NCBI RefSeq assembly: GCF_024622195.1
Contig: NZ_JANKBI010000024.1
Coordinates: forward strand, 1-64,000
Length of the DNA: 64,000 nt
Origin: Murimonas intestini
Lineage (GTDB): Bacteria > Bacillota > Clostridia > Lachnospirales > Lachnospiraceae
Direction: 5' to 3'
The notes below the pieces were generated by a model. That model did not search any database. It saw only the letters and a list, made by a program, of their open reading frames with translations, and was not told the DNA's origin. The translations under genes were made by a program, and so were the position numbers. How positions within the stretch are numbered: the stretch's first letter is position 1; every line of letters begins with the position of its first letter. Below, one piece after another: positions 1-8,037 of this stretch.

Positions 1-540
1 TACGTGAAAGCAGCTGTCACAGGCACAGATAACTTTACAGGGGTAGAATCCACAAAGGAATTTACAATATCACAGGCGACTAACGGCTGGACAGAGAACC
101 TTGCTATAACGGGCTGGACATATGGGGAAAAGGCAGTATCTCCAACAGCCAAGGCAATTTTCGGTAATGTGATTTTTACTTACAGTGATTCAGAGAAAGG
201 AGCCTATACAGATGCCGTTCCGACTGATGCAGGCACTTGGTATGTGAAGGCAGCTGTCGCAGGCACAGACAACTATACAGCGTTAGAAGCTACAAAGGAA
301 TTTACAATATCACAGGCAGCTAACGGCTGGACAGAGGACCTTGCTATGACAGGCTGGACATATGGGGAAAAGGCAGTATCTCCAACAGCTAAGGCAATTT
401 TCGGTGATGTGATTTTTACTTACAGTGATTCAGAAAAAGGAGTCTATACAGATACCGTTCCGATTGACGCAGGCACTTGGTATGTGAAGGCAGCTGTCAC
501 AGGCACAGACAACTATGCTGGGGTAGAAACTACCCGTGCC
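1..540 (+). repeat. 240-bp in-frame tandem repeat
   Basis: A unit of exactly 240 bp is repeated two and a quarter times inside the surface-protein gene; compare bases 61-100 with 301-340, and 232-260 with 472-500. Copies differ at only scattered bases. This implies recent duplication or gene conversion and a potential for changes in copy number. More copies probably lie upstream of the window. Confidence 0.85.
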
Positions 541-951
541 TTTACGATCACTCCAAAGAATATAGACAATAACAGCCAGATTGTCATACCTTACATTAAG
601 AGTGATAAGGATGTAGAGAATCTTGTCATTAAGGATGGCGACAAGGAGCTGAAAAGGGGCACTGACTATGATGTTAATAAGAAGCAGGACGGCAGCAAAG
701 TCACTGTCACGATCACATTTAAAGGGAATTATACAGGAACAGTTACAAGGACTTATACAGTAGAGAATAAAAAGCCGTCTGACAACACAGATACGCAGAA
801 AGCATCCGACACCACGAAAAATGATAAGAACAGCGCTGTACAAACAGGTGACACCACAACTACCGGATTGTGGGCAATGCTAATGGCGTTATCCGCCGGA
901 ACGGCCGCACTCCTAAAAAGCAGGAAACGCAAGAAAGAAACAGAAGAATAA
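1..951 (+). CDS. Repetitive cell-wall-anchored surface protein, C-terminal part
   Basis: The reading frame is open from base 1, so the gene begins outside the window and only its last 316 residues are visible. It shows near-identical 80-residue units (240-bp period, units starting near bases 1, 241 and 481) that end in the pattern AGTWYVKAAVxGTDNY, typical of MBG/YDG-like immunoglobulin-fold adhesin repeats. A different module follows (about residues 195-262, with VTVTITFKGNYTGT). Then comes a Thr/Lys/Asp-rich wall-spanning linker and a sorting signal: NSAVQTGD, a hydrophobic stretch (GLWAMLMALSAGTAALL) and the basic tail KSRKRKKETEE. The TGD box is the usual Lachnospiraceae variant of LPxTG, so the protein is probably attached to peptidoglycan by a sortase. 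The ligand is unknown. Confidence 0.8.
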   Translation, partial: YVKAAVTGTDNFTGVESTKEFTISQATNGWTENLAITGWTYGEKAVSPTAKAIFGNVIFTYSDSEKGAYTDAVPTDAGTWYVKAAVAGTDNYTALEATKEFTISQAANGWTEDLAMTGWTYGEKAVSPTAKAIFGDVIFTYSDSEKGVYTDTVPIDAGTWYVKAAVTGTDNYAGVETTRAFTITPKNIDNNSQIVIPYIKSDKDVENLVIKDGDKELKRGTDYDVNKKQDGSKVTVTITFKGNYTGTVTRTYTVENKKPSDNTDTQKASDTTKNDKNSAVQTGDTTTTGLWAMLMALSAGTAALLKSRKRKKETEE

Positions 952-1050
952 CAACAAGTCATAGGCTGTCTTAAAAAGGCAGCCTCATGGATCAATCAAA
1001 ATGGTTCAGGCTTTACTGCTCTTTTACTTAAACACAATAGAATAAAAACA

Positions 1051-1093
1051 AAGAATCACCAGAACCAGCAATTTACTGGATCTGGCGATTCTT
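1051..1093. terminator. Hairpin terminator between convergent genes
   Basis: Arms 1051-1063 and 1081-1093 pair with one mismatch out of 13. Read on the minus strand the hairpin is followed by a T-rich tract (complement of 1034-1050), which fits termination of the ArsR-type gene. On the plus strand a TTTTTT run follows about 10 bases downstream (1104-1109), so it may also serve the surface-protein gene. Confidence 0.65.
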
Positions 1094-1143
1094 AATTAAG
1101 GAGTTTTTTACAGCCCCTGATATTTATCTCAAGACAGTTTCCA

Positions 1144-2064
1144 TCAATATTCAATATTAAGCACTATATCCTGATTGTAATCGCCGAAATTTTTTCCAAA
1201 CAGGTTAAAACCGCCGATATATACCGCATCCGGCTTATTCCCAATGCGCACAGTGATATATGGGGCGCCGTCCAGATCCAGGTCTTCTGCACAAATCATC
1301 GAAACCTGCTCACCATTTATAAATGTTCCCTTCTGCTGTATCTCCCAGGCAGTCTGCAGGCCATACTGGCTGGAACCATTCGCAACACACGGCGGAGTCA
1401 GCCGTCCTCTTCTCTTTCCGAAATCACCAGGACATGTAAAAGTCCCGCATTCTCTCCCGTTTATCCAGAGAGTAATGTCCGACTTCCAGTCTTCCCGATA
1501 TCCCGGAGCTTCAGAACAGATCTCCATAGAAATTAAAATCTTCTTCGGCTTTTTCCCCTTGGGAACACCATTTGGAAACTCATATTCAACATAGCCGGAG
1601 GACGTCCACAGCATCCCCGCCTTAAATCGCTGTGGCGTATAAAAGAAATATTCTACATCTTCATTTCCAATTGTACCATCCGTTGTGCACAAACCACAGG
1701 TAGGCGTAACCTCGCAGCGGCTGTAAGCCCCCACCGGCATCTCTACGCTGTATACCTCGTCTATATTGATATCCTTGCGTACCAGATCTATGATGGCATG
1801 GTCTACTTTACGTGTACAAAGCTTCTGGCCTCCTCTTGTTCCGGGCTGTTCCTCCATACGGATCAAGCCTGCCTGCTCCAGGATCTTCAGATGATAGGCT
1901 GTACTTGAGGCAGGCAGGTTCATCTGCCTTGCTATCTCTCCGATAATCAGGCTCTTGTCATACAGCAGCTGCAAGATCTCCACACGCTCTGGAGAAGAGA
2001 TCGCCTTTCCCAGACCACACAGCACCTCCATATTTTCAACATCATAATTCCCAAACTTTGCCAT
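1144..2064 (-). CDS. ArsR-family regulator with C-terminal beta-rich sensory domain
   Basis: 306 residues from the ATG at 2064, which has AGAGGTGG just upstream; a TTG at 2106 would add 14 residues but has no such site. Residues about 15-90 form a winged helix of the ArsR type (GKAISSPERVEILQLL, then IGEIARQMNLPASSTAYHLKILEQAGLI). The remaining 200 residues form a separate region rich in aromatic residues and beta strands (SGYVEYEFPNG, EICSEAPGY, SDITLWINGRECGTFTCPGDFGKRRG, GGFNLFGKNFGDYNQDI). It resembles a jelly-roll module that I know only from similar Clostridia regulators, possibly ligand binding. No metal-binding Cys motif of classical ArsR is evident. The target is unknown; the ATPase gene upstream could be co-transcribed. 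Confidence 0.75.
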   Translation of the reverse strand: MAKFGNYDVENMEVLCGLGKAISSPERVEILQLLYDKSLIIGEIARQMNLPASSTAYHLKILEQAGLIRMEEQPGTRGGQKLCTRKVDHAIIDLVRKDINIDEVYSVEMPVGAYSRCEVTPTCGLCTTDGTIGNEDVEYFFYTPQRFKAGMLWTSSGYVEYEFPNGVPKGKKPKKILISMEICSEAPGYREDWKSDITLWINGRECGTFTCPGDFGKRRGRLTPPCVANGSSQYGLQTAWEIQQKGTFINGEQVSMICAEDLDLDGAPYITVRIGNKPDAVYIGGFNLFGKNFGDYNQDIVLNIEY

Positions 2065-2116
2065 ATCCACCTCTATGCTGTACACAGGCCCTCGCAGCGG
2101 CTGCAAGGGGCATCAT

Positions 2117-3409
2117 TTACAGCAAGTCCTTTATTTTTTTTGCAAGATAAAGCGGAAAATTAGTAATCGCTCCATTTTTCAAATATCCGCGCTTTGATAA
2201 ACGAAGTGCATGGGCAGGTTCATGTTCGGCAATATAGCTTTTGAACGATGGTGCAGATTTATCTTCACCGCCCTTTACTTCCACTGGAATAATTTCCGTG
2301 CCGTACTGAATTACAAAATCAATCTCTCCTTTTTTGTCAGAGAAATAACGCGGTTCCACTTCAAACTGACCACGAAGCTGCTGTAAAACGTAATTTTCAG
2401 TCAGCGGCCCCTTAAACTGATAATCAGTCTTTAAGAGGATTGCACTATTATCAATACCGGCCATATGTTTGAGCAGGCCGGTATCAAAGACGAACAGCTT
2501 AAAGCAATCCAGCTTGTCAAAAGCGGAAAGCGGATGCTCCATCTTAGAGACATTGTACACACGGTTCAGCATACCGGCAGATACAAGCCATTCGATTGCT
2601 TCTTCAAAATCACGCGCCCTGCCGCCTTCACGGACAGCTCCATACATGAACTTCTCATTTGGTTTGGCAAGCTGTGTGGGGATGCTTCTGAAAACCATGA
2701 GGATACGCCCGCTGTTGACCTTGCCATTATGCTTGGAGAAGTCATTTTCATAGACTTCAATCAGTTCTCTTTGAATGCGGGAAACTTTGGCCGGGTCTTT
2801 ATATTTTATCCAGGAAGTGACACACTCCGGCATACCGCCGATGATAAGATAATTGTTGTACGCTTCCAGCAGGCGATTGTGGAATATTTCCTCAATGTGC
2901 TGTTCTTTCGTAATACTTAAATAGTATGCATATAAGGCTGGGTCCGTCGCTTCCAAAAATTCGTCAAAGGTCAATGGGTAGAGGTCAAGAAGATTGACCA
3001 TGCCAACCGGGTAAGATTTTGGCTGTGCAAGGAGTGTACCCAGAAAACTGCCCGCTGCAATCACATGGTATTCATTTGCTTTTTCCTTAAAATATTTTAG
3101 GGCATTGAGAGCTGAGGGACATTCCTGAATCTCATCAAAGACAATCAGCGTTTTCCCCGGTTCAATTTTTTCTCCTGCAATCAGGGAAAGCAGTTCAACA
3201 ATCCGTTGTGGGGTTTTATTCGTCTCAAAGATGGATTTCAGTTCCTGTTCTTCATCAAAGTTGAAATACACGAAGCTGTCATAATAGCTCGTTCCAAATT
3301 CTTTCATAATCCATGTTTTCCCAACCTGTCTGGCACCTTTTAGCACCATAGGTTTGCGGTCTTCACTGGATTTCCACTGTATTAAATCTTTAATAGCGTT
3401 GCGCTTCAA
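2117..3409 (-). CDS. AAA_14/DUF4143 family ATP-binding protein
   Basis: The likely start is the TTG at 3409, eight bases after AAAGGGGGGTGAT, giving 430 residues, normal for this family; the frame stays open to 3487. The Walker A motif GARQVGKT is at about residues 26-33 and Walker B (TLIVFDEIQE) at about 88-97. The C-terminal DUF4143 part contains GEIDFVI followed by IIPVEVKGG near residues 380-400, the pattern of a PD-(D/E)XK nuclease fold. These proteins are very common in anaerobes and have no settled role; DNA or nucleoprotein handling is suspected. The gene is a single cistron with its own promoter, only 53 bp ahead of the ArsR-type gene. Confidence 0.85.
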   Translation of the reverse strand: MKRNAIKDLIQWKSSEDRKPMVLKGARQVGKTWIMKEFGTSYYDSFVYFNFDEEQELKSIFETNKTPQRIVELLSLIAGEKIEPGKTLIVFDEIQECPSALNALKYFKEKANEYHVIAAGSFLGTLLAQPKSYPVGMVNLLDLYPLTFDEFLEATDPALYAYYLSITKEQHIEEIFHNRLLEAYNNYLIIGGMPECVTSWIKYKDPAKVSRIQRELIEVYENDFSKHNGKVNSGRILMVFRSIPTQLAKPNEKFMYGAVREGGRARDFEEAIEWLVSAGMLNRVYNVSKMEHPLSAFDKLDCFKLFVFDTGLLKHMAGIDNSAILLKTDYQFKGPLTENYVLQQLRGQFEVEPRYFSDKKGEIDFVIQYGTEIIPVEVKGGEDKSAPSFKSYIAEHEPAHALRLSKRGYLKNGAITNFPLYLAKKIKDLL

Positions 3410-3442
3410 GACAATCACCCCCCTTTCTATGTGTTCTTGTAT

Positions 3443-3471
3443 AGTGTAACACGTTTTTCCCGTGGTTACAA
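3443..3471 (-). promoter_or_regulatory. Probable promoter of the DUF4143 ATPase
   Basis: On the minus strand, TTGTAA (3466-3471) is separated by 17 bases from TACACT (3443-3448). The spacer and -35 box carry an imperfect inverted repeat (TGTAAC-CACG against CGTG-TTACA), which could be an operator. Confidence 0.45.
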
Positions 3472-3570
3472 CTTTGTTTTTGTACATTTTTTCGATATAT
3501 TTATGCCTGATTTCACACGTTTTTCAGAAACACTATTTTGCTGATAACTTAATCCACAGACAACAAAAAG

Positions 3571-3616
3571 ACCACCCCTGGTCTTTGTTTTATGCAAAGA
3601 ACAGGGGTGGTTTTTT
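3571..3616. terminator. Strong bidirectional terminator at the end of the 13-gene operon
   Basis: Arms 3571-3587 and 3595-3611 pair along 17 positions with one two-base interruption. TTTTTT follows on the plus strand and the complement of CAAAAAG on the minus strand. It lies 100 bp beyond the last stop codon of the long minus-strand operon and isolates it from the ATPase gene. Confidence 0.85.
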
Positions 3617-3711
3617 GTTCCCATTTTAGATAAATAGATTGAATGAAAGGACTGAGAACCATGACTTCAAGCAGTAAGGGGGCAGAAAATTGGAAGCAAT
3701 CTATATCCCCT

Positions 3712-4503
3712 TCACTGCCTCTGCATTCTCCGCAGCAGCTCCCCTCCATCAGCCAGCACTGTGGTACCTGTCATAAAACTAAATGCATCGCTCACCATAC
3801 ACGCCACTATATCCCCGATGTCTTTTGGACTTCCGATTCTCCCCAGCGGTATGGATTCCAGCTTTGCATCCAGTATTTCCTGTTTTGAATAGATGGCTTC
3901 GTTAATTTTGGATAGTATGACTCCGGGTGCACAGCTGTTGACCCTTACCCCGTATGGGCCAAGGCTGGATGCCAGAGATCTTGTTATCCCCTCCAAAGCA
4001 TATTTAATACTGGAATACACCGCCAGATTCGGCATGGCGCTTATTCCATTGACTGATGAGATAATGACTATATTCCCACTTTTCTGTTCTTTCATGCGCT
4101 TTCCGGCTTCGATAACACCGTACAGGGTTCCTTTATAGTTGATATCCAGCAGCCTTTCCATCTCTTCATCTGTGGTATCAAGAAGCTCTGCCCGGACATT
4201 GATGCCTGCATTTGCCACAAAGATATCCAGAGGATGCCCGCTTTTGTCATATTCCTGAAAGAAGCAGCGCACTGCGTCCGCATCGGATATATCTATAATT
4301 GCAGAGTCACAGCTTCCCCCCGCCTCTCTGATACATTCTTCTGTCTGGCGCAGGCCTTCCCGGTTTCTGCCCAGCAGTGTCACATGCGCCCCAAACCCGG
4401 CCAGTGAAACTGCGATCCCGCGTCCGATACCTGAACTGGCCCCAGTGACTGCAGCGTACCGCCCGGCCAGTGACAGTGCTTTTTCCATATACTCTCGATT
4501 CAC
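3712..4503 (-). CDS. SDR-family NAD(P)-dependent oxidoreductase
   Basis: A classical short-chain dehydrogenase of about 263 residues. It has the TGASSGIG dinucleotide-binding motif near residue 20, NAG in the middle (VANAGIN), the catalytic Ser in IISSVNG, and Tyr/Lys in YSSIKYALEG. The C-terminal TGTTVLADGGE stretch is also typical. AGGAGG lies seven bases before GTG 4503 but only one base before ATG 4509, so GTG 4503 is preferred. It is the last gene of the 13-gene operon and follows another SDR by 36 bp. The two SDRs are different enough that they probably act on different substrates. A sugar, sugar acid or polyol is expected from the context; the exact one cannot be read. Confidence 0.85.
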   Translation of the reverse strand: MNREYMEKALSLAGRYAAVTGASSGIGRGIAVSLAGFGAHVTLLGRNREGLRQTEECIREAGGSCDSAIIDISDADAVRCFFQEYDKSGHPLDIFVANAGINVRAELLDTTDEEMERLLDINYKGTLYGVIEAGKRMKEQKSGNIVIISSVNGISAMPNLAVYSSIKYALEGITRSLASSLGPYGVRVNSCAPGVILSKINEAIYSKQEILDAKLESIPLGRIGSPKDIGDIVACMVSDAFSFMTGTTVLADGGELLRRMQRQ

Positions 4504-4539
4504 ATCCATGCCTCCTTTGCATTATTGCGCATCATTCCT

Positions 4540-5340
4540 TTATGGCTGTTTCCCTATATATGCCAGGATGCCTCCATCCACGTACAGGATATGCCCGTTT
4601 ACAAAATCTGAAGCTTCTGACGCCAGGAATACCGCAGGTCCCATCAGATCCTCAGGGGAACCCCAGCGGGCGGCAGGCGTCTTGGATATGATAAACTGGT
4701 CAAAGGGATGTCTGCTGCCGTCCGGCTGCTTTTCCCTGAGCGGCGCTGTCTGAGGTGTTGCAATATATCCCGGCCCGATTCCGTTGCACTGGATATTATA
4801 TTCACCGTATTCTGAACAGATATTCCTTGTCAGCATCTTCAGGCCGCCTTTTGCAGCCGCATAGGCTGACACTGTCTCCCTCCCCAGTTCGCTCATCATA
4901 GAACAGATGTTGATGATTTTTCCATGTCCTCTCCTGATCATCCCCGGTATGACGGCCTTGGAAACTATAAATGGGGCATTTAAATCCACATCCACCACCT
5001 TTCGGAAGTCTTCTGCAGTCATCTCTGTCATCGGGATCCTTTTAATAATTCCTGCGTTATTTACCAGGATATCTATTTCTCCGACCTCTGCCTCAACTCT
5101 TTTTACAAAACTGTTTACAGCATCCTCGTCTGTGACATCACACACATATCCGCAGGCAGTTATCCCCTTTTCCCTGTATGAAGCCAGACCTTTCTCTACC
5201 AGTTCCCTGTTAATATCATTAAACACGATCTTTGCCCCTGCCGCTGCAAAAGCACAGGCAATTGCAAAGCCAATCCCATAGGAAGCGCCTGTCACAAGTG
5301 CTGTCTTCCCTTCCAGTGAAAACATATTTTTACTGTACAT
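4540..5340 (-). CDS. SDR-family dehydrogenase, gluconate 5-dehydrogenase/KduD-like
   Basis: 266 residues from ATG 5340, with GGGAG nine bases upstream (an in-frame TTG at 5346 is less well placed). The protein opens MYSKNMFSLEGKTALVTGASYGIGFAIA, which matches the start of the gluconate 5-dehydrogenase and 2-deoxy-D-gluconate 3-dehydrogenase group. It has NNAGI, the catalytic Ser in NICSMMS, Tyr/Lys in YAAAKGG, and VDGG near the C-terminus. It probably interconverts a keto-sugar acid and its alcohol with NAD(P)H. This agrees with the sugar-acid dehydratase and other oxidoreductases of the same operon. Confidence 0.85.
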   Translation of the reverse strand: MYSKNMFSLEGKTALVTGASYGIGFAIACAFAAAGAKIVFNDINRELVEKGLASYREKGITACGYVCDVTDEDAVNSFVKRVEAEVGEIDILVNNAGIIKRIPMTEMTAEDFRKVVDVDLNAPFIVSKAVIPGMIRRGHGKIINICSMMSELGRETVSAYAAAKGGLKMLTRNICSEYGEYNIQCNGIGPGYIATPQTAPLREKQPDGSRHPFDQFIISKTPAARWGSPEDLMGPAVFLASEASDFVNGHILYVDGGILAYIGKQP

Positions 5341-5378
5341 TCCCAATTTCTCCCATTCTTTAACTGTTTTCCTTCCGC

Positions 5379-6392
5379 CTAAAAACTGATTATGGTTTTT
5401 ACAGAAGCGCTGTCACCTTTCATCATTTCCTCAAAAGCATGCTGTATCTCTTCAATAGGATAGACAGCCGTTATTATTTCTTTTGGACGGATCTTTCCTT
5501 CCTTCATCCACTGCAGAACTTCCGGAAAACGCCCGCAGTTCATCCTTGAGCCCGCAAGAGTGAGTTCCTTTTTTGTTATGTATACAGGAGGGATCTCCAT
5601 AGGCTTCCCGTCAAATGCGATAACTGCCACTCTGGCAAAGGGAGCCGCAAGTTCGACAGCTGACTGAGTAAGAGCGGACGCCCCTACAGCGTCAATGATC
5701 ACATCAGCGCCGCCCGGAAAGAAGCTCTCTGCCGCTTCTTTCAAGTCCTCTCTGCGTGTATTCACTGTCCTGTCCGCTCCAAAGGCCGCAGCCCTTTCCA
5801 GTTTCTTATCTTCTATATCGGATATGAGCACCGAAGCCCCCAGGCCTGCTGCCGCCTGCAGCACTGCCAGACCGATCGTTCCGGCCCCGATGATCACTGT
5901 CCTGTCACCCGCTTTCAGCTGTGTCCTCCACAGGATATTAGACGCCACAGAAAATGGTTCTGCCAATGCCGCCTCCTCAAAACTCAGATCTTCCGGAAAT
6001 ACATACAGCCTTCTGGCATCCGCTATAATATAATCCTGAAACCCTCCATCCATCTGGACTCCAAAACACTTCACATCCTCACAGACATTCTCATGTCCTG
6101 ACACACAGGTCCTGCAGTGTCCGCAGGAAATGACAGGATCCATTACTACACGGTCACCCGGTTTTAACCCGGCTGCATCCTCCCCTGTCTCTACTACGAT
6201 CCCGGCCAGTTCATGGCCCATGACCCGCGGCAGCTCTACGTCAGCCCGTCCTTCCCTGAATATATGGAAGTCAGTCCCGCAGATGCCCGCAGCCTTCACC
6301 TGCACCACTGCCTGTCCCCTGGCAGGTTTTTTATTAAAAACCTCTTCTGTTACCTCTATTTTCTGTACCTCTGTCAGCTTTGCTACACGCAT
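5379..6392 (-). CDS. Zinc-dependent medium-chain alcohol/polyol dehydrogenase
   Basis: 337 residues, the usual length for the family. Catalytic zinc ligands are in AGICGTDFH and GHELAG near the N-terminus. The structural zinc site is CGHCRTCVSGHENVC, with all four Cys present. The Rossmann fold shows IIGAGTIGLAVLQ. The family includes threonine, sorbitol, L-sorbose and galactonate dehydrogenases, so a polyol or sugar-acid hydroxyl is a reasonable substrate class. It starts 31 bp after the mutarotase gene with a clear AAGGAGAAG site. A second zinc dehydrogenase of equal length lies in the rhamnosidase locus at 25461, but the two sequences differ widely. Confidence 0.85.
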   Translation of the reverse strand: MRVAKLTEVQKIEVTEEVFNKKPARGQAVVQVKAAGICGTDFHIFREGRADVELPRVMGHELAGIVVETGEDAAGLKPGDRVVMDPVISCGHCRTCVSGHENVCEDVKCFGVQMDGGFQDYIIADARRLYVFPEDLSFEEAALAEPFSVASNILWRTQLKAGDRTVIIGAGTIGLAVLQAAAGLGASVLISDIEDKKLERAAAFGADRTVNTRREDLKEAAESFFPGGADVIIDAVGASALTQSAVELAAPFARVAVIAFDGKPMEIPPVYITKKELTLAGSRMNCGRFPEVLQWMKEGKIRPKEIITAVYPIEEIQHAFEEMMKGDSASVKTIISF

Positions 6393-6423
6393 AAAAATTC
6401 TTCTCCTTCCTTAATATGTATCC

Positions 6424-6861
6424 TCATATGGTGCTGACGGTCCCCTGCCGCACCACCCCCACGGTGAGAAGAATATTAGAAAAAGCTCTCTGGTCCGCAC
6501 TCTCTATCACGACCCTCACTGAGCCAGAACGGCATGCTTCATAAAATTCATCTCTGGAATACTTTTTCAGCTCCACTTTTTCCAGTAAGTTCTTATAATC
6601 CAGAAAAACCTCCGGTTCTCCCTGCAGGTCCGGCGGACAGATGACTTCTGCTCCTTCTGCATTTATCAGATGCAGAAGTGCCTCCAGAACCTGAGAGGAC
6701 GTGGGCAGCCCCGGGGAGAGATTCATATATATCCTCTCTGCCTGTGGATTTGTCTGGCTCTCCAGCGGGAAATTCCCGCTTCCTATCAATACTTTATCCC
6801 CGTGCCCGCATTTTGACAGCGCGGCTATTATTTCCGGATTCACACATCCTGTTTTCAGCAT
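6424..6861 (-). CDS. RbsD/FucU-family sugar mutarotase
   Basis: 145 residues from ATG 6861, preceded by AAAGGAGAAATT. The family catalyses exchange between the alpha/beta or pyran/furan forms of free sugars (ribose, fucose). The family pattern is visible: MLKTGCVNPEIIAALSKCGHGDKVLIGSGNFP, with the conserved His in the CGHGD segment, and a C-terminal ESADQRAFSNILLTVGVV. A mutarotase in this operon implies that a free monosaccharide appears inside the cell and must reach one anomeric form before oxidation. The sequence leans to FucU more than RbsD, but the sugar cannot be decided. Confidence 0.8.
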   Translation of the reverse strand: MLKTGCVNPEIIAALSKCGHGDKVLIGSGNFPLESQTNPQAERIYMNLSPGLPTSSQVLEALLHLINAEGAEVICPPDLQGEPEVFLDYKNLLEKVELKKYSRDEFYEACRSGSVRVVIESADQRAFSNILLTVGVVRQGTVSTI

Positions 6862-6872
6862 AATTTCTCCTT

Positions 6873-8027
6873 TCAACTCAAAACAAAAGTTTCTTCTTTT
6901 AACCCTGTCAGGATTTCATATCCTCTTTCTGTTACAAGTACCTCATCTTCTATCCTGACGCCTCCCAGCCCCGGAACATACACTCCCGGCTCAATGGTTA
7001 TCACCATGTTTTCCTGAAGCCTTCCGCTCACATTTTCATCAATTGTCGGCCATTCATGGCTGGTAATCCCCACGCTGTGCCCCAGATGCGGGTTAAAATA
7101 CTTTCCATACGGATGTCCGGCTGCAATATCAGCTGCTTTCTTTATCAGCTCCTGCATGGGCAGGTCCGGCCTCACCATTTTGATGCACTCCGACTCCATA
7201 TATCTCACCAGTTCATAAAGGCTTCTCTGCTCTTTCGTGCATTCTGAGATACAAAAGGTCCTCGTCCAGTCTGATGAATATCCCAGGTATTTTGCTCCGA
7301 AATCCAGCAGTACAAGATCGCCTCTTTTTATCCTCTTATTTTCAGGAACCCTCGTTACCACCGCAGAGCGCTGGCCTGATATAAGTTTCATAGTAAAAGG
7401 CACACCATCGGATCCGTTCCTGCGCATATGGTACTCAATTTCTGCAGCTGCTTCCAGCTCTGTTATTCCAGCCCTTAAGAAAGTTTTGGCATACTCCATG
7501 GCATCTGAAGCTATGGCCGCAGCCTGTTTTATTCTTCTTATTTCATCCTGTGATTTTATCAGACGAAGCTCTGCCATCTTTGGGCCTATGTCTTTTATCA
7601 TCCGGGCCAGCGGACGCAGAGCCAGGTATGTGGGCAGGTCCGTCTGGTCATATACAATCCATAGAAGAGACATATCCTCCCTGCGCAAAAGCTCAGTTAA
7701 TGTTTCCAGATAAGCTTCCTTTGTATTTTCATAAGGCACAGGTTCACCAAGACCTGAAAGCTCCTGTTCCTCTATCTGTCCCTGCCACTTACGGGGATAC
7801 ACAAACTTTTTAACGCCAGAAGCCAATATGACTGCAGTCATGCCAATCTGTTTCGGCCTTCTGGCTGTTGTATAAAAGCCTGTGAAATAAAAAATATCCG
7901 CCTCCCCGGTGAGCAGGACCGTCCCCTCCCATTTCTGTCCATCCAGGCCCAGCATACTGTAATCCCGCTGTCTGGCCTGACCCGAAACGTTGTAATCCCG
8001 CTCTTTTTCCTGCTCTTTCACGTCCAT
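6873..8027 (-). CDS. M24-family metallohydrolase (Xaa-Pro peptidase/creatinase fold)
   Basis: 384 residues from ATG 8027 (AGAAAGGGAGC upstream); the frame remains open to 8075, but that would overlap the previous gene. The N-terminal creatinase-like domain is followed by a pita-bread catalytic domain. The five metal ligands are recognisable: Asp in VLLDFGA, Asp in SSDWTRTF, His in HLGHSVGITSHEWP, Glu in ITIEPGVY and Glu in RIEDEVLV. The fold hydrolyses Xaa-Pro peptides or related amide bonds. Its presence in a sugar operon is unusual and hints that the substrate carries an amino-acid-like or amide group, or that the enzyme has another role. Confidence 0.85.
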   Translation of the reverse strand: MDVKEQEKERDYNVSGQARQRDYSMLGLDGQKWEGTVLLTGEADIFYFTGFYTTARRPKQIGMTAVILASGVKKFVYPRKWQGQIEEQELSGLGEPVPYENTKEAYLETLTELLRREDMSLLWIVYDQTDLPTYLALRPLARMIKDIGPKMAELRLIKSQDEIRRIKQAAAIASDAMEYAKTFLRAGITELEAAAEIEYHMRRNGSDGVPFTMKLISGQRSAVVTRVPENKRIKRGDLVLLDFGAKYLGYSSDWTRTFCISECTKEQRSLYELVRYMESECIKMVRPDLPMQELIKKAADIAAGHPYGKYFNPHLGHSVGITSHEWPTIDENVSGRLQENMVITIEPGVYVPGLGGVRIEDEVLVTERGYEILTGLKEETFVLS

Positions 8028-8037
8028 GCTCCCTTTC

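Noticed and set aside
430..843. 137-codon minus-strand frame opposite the surface-protein gene
   Set aside because: It mirrors repeats of the real gene, has no ribosome binding site and has Cys-rich nonsense composition. Other long frames opposite real genes were discarded in the same way.
963..985. AGGCTG/CAGCCT hairpin as terminator of the surface-protein gene
   Set aside because: The stem is only six bases and no T-run follows; the hairpin at 1051-1093 is much better.
2090..2113. GC-rich hairpin between the ATPase and ArsR-type genes
   Set aside because: No T-run on the minus strand; it cannot be called a terminator and may be chance.
3549..3888. Short frames on both strands around the 3571-3611 terminator
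   Set aside because: They cross a strong terminator hairpin and lie opposite the SDR gene end; no start signal supports them.
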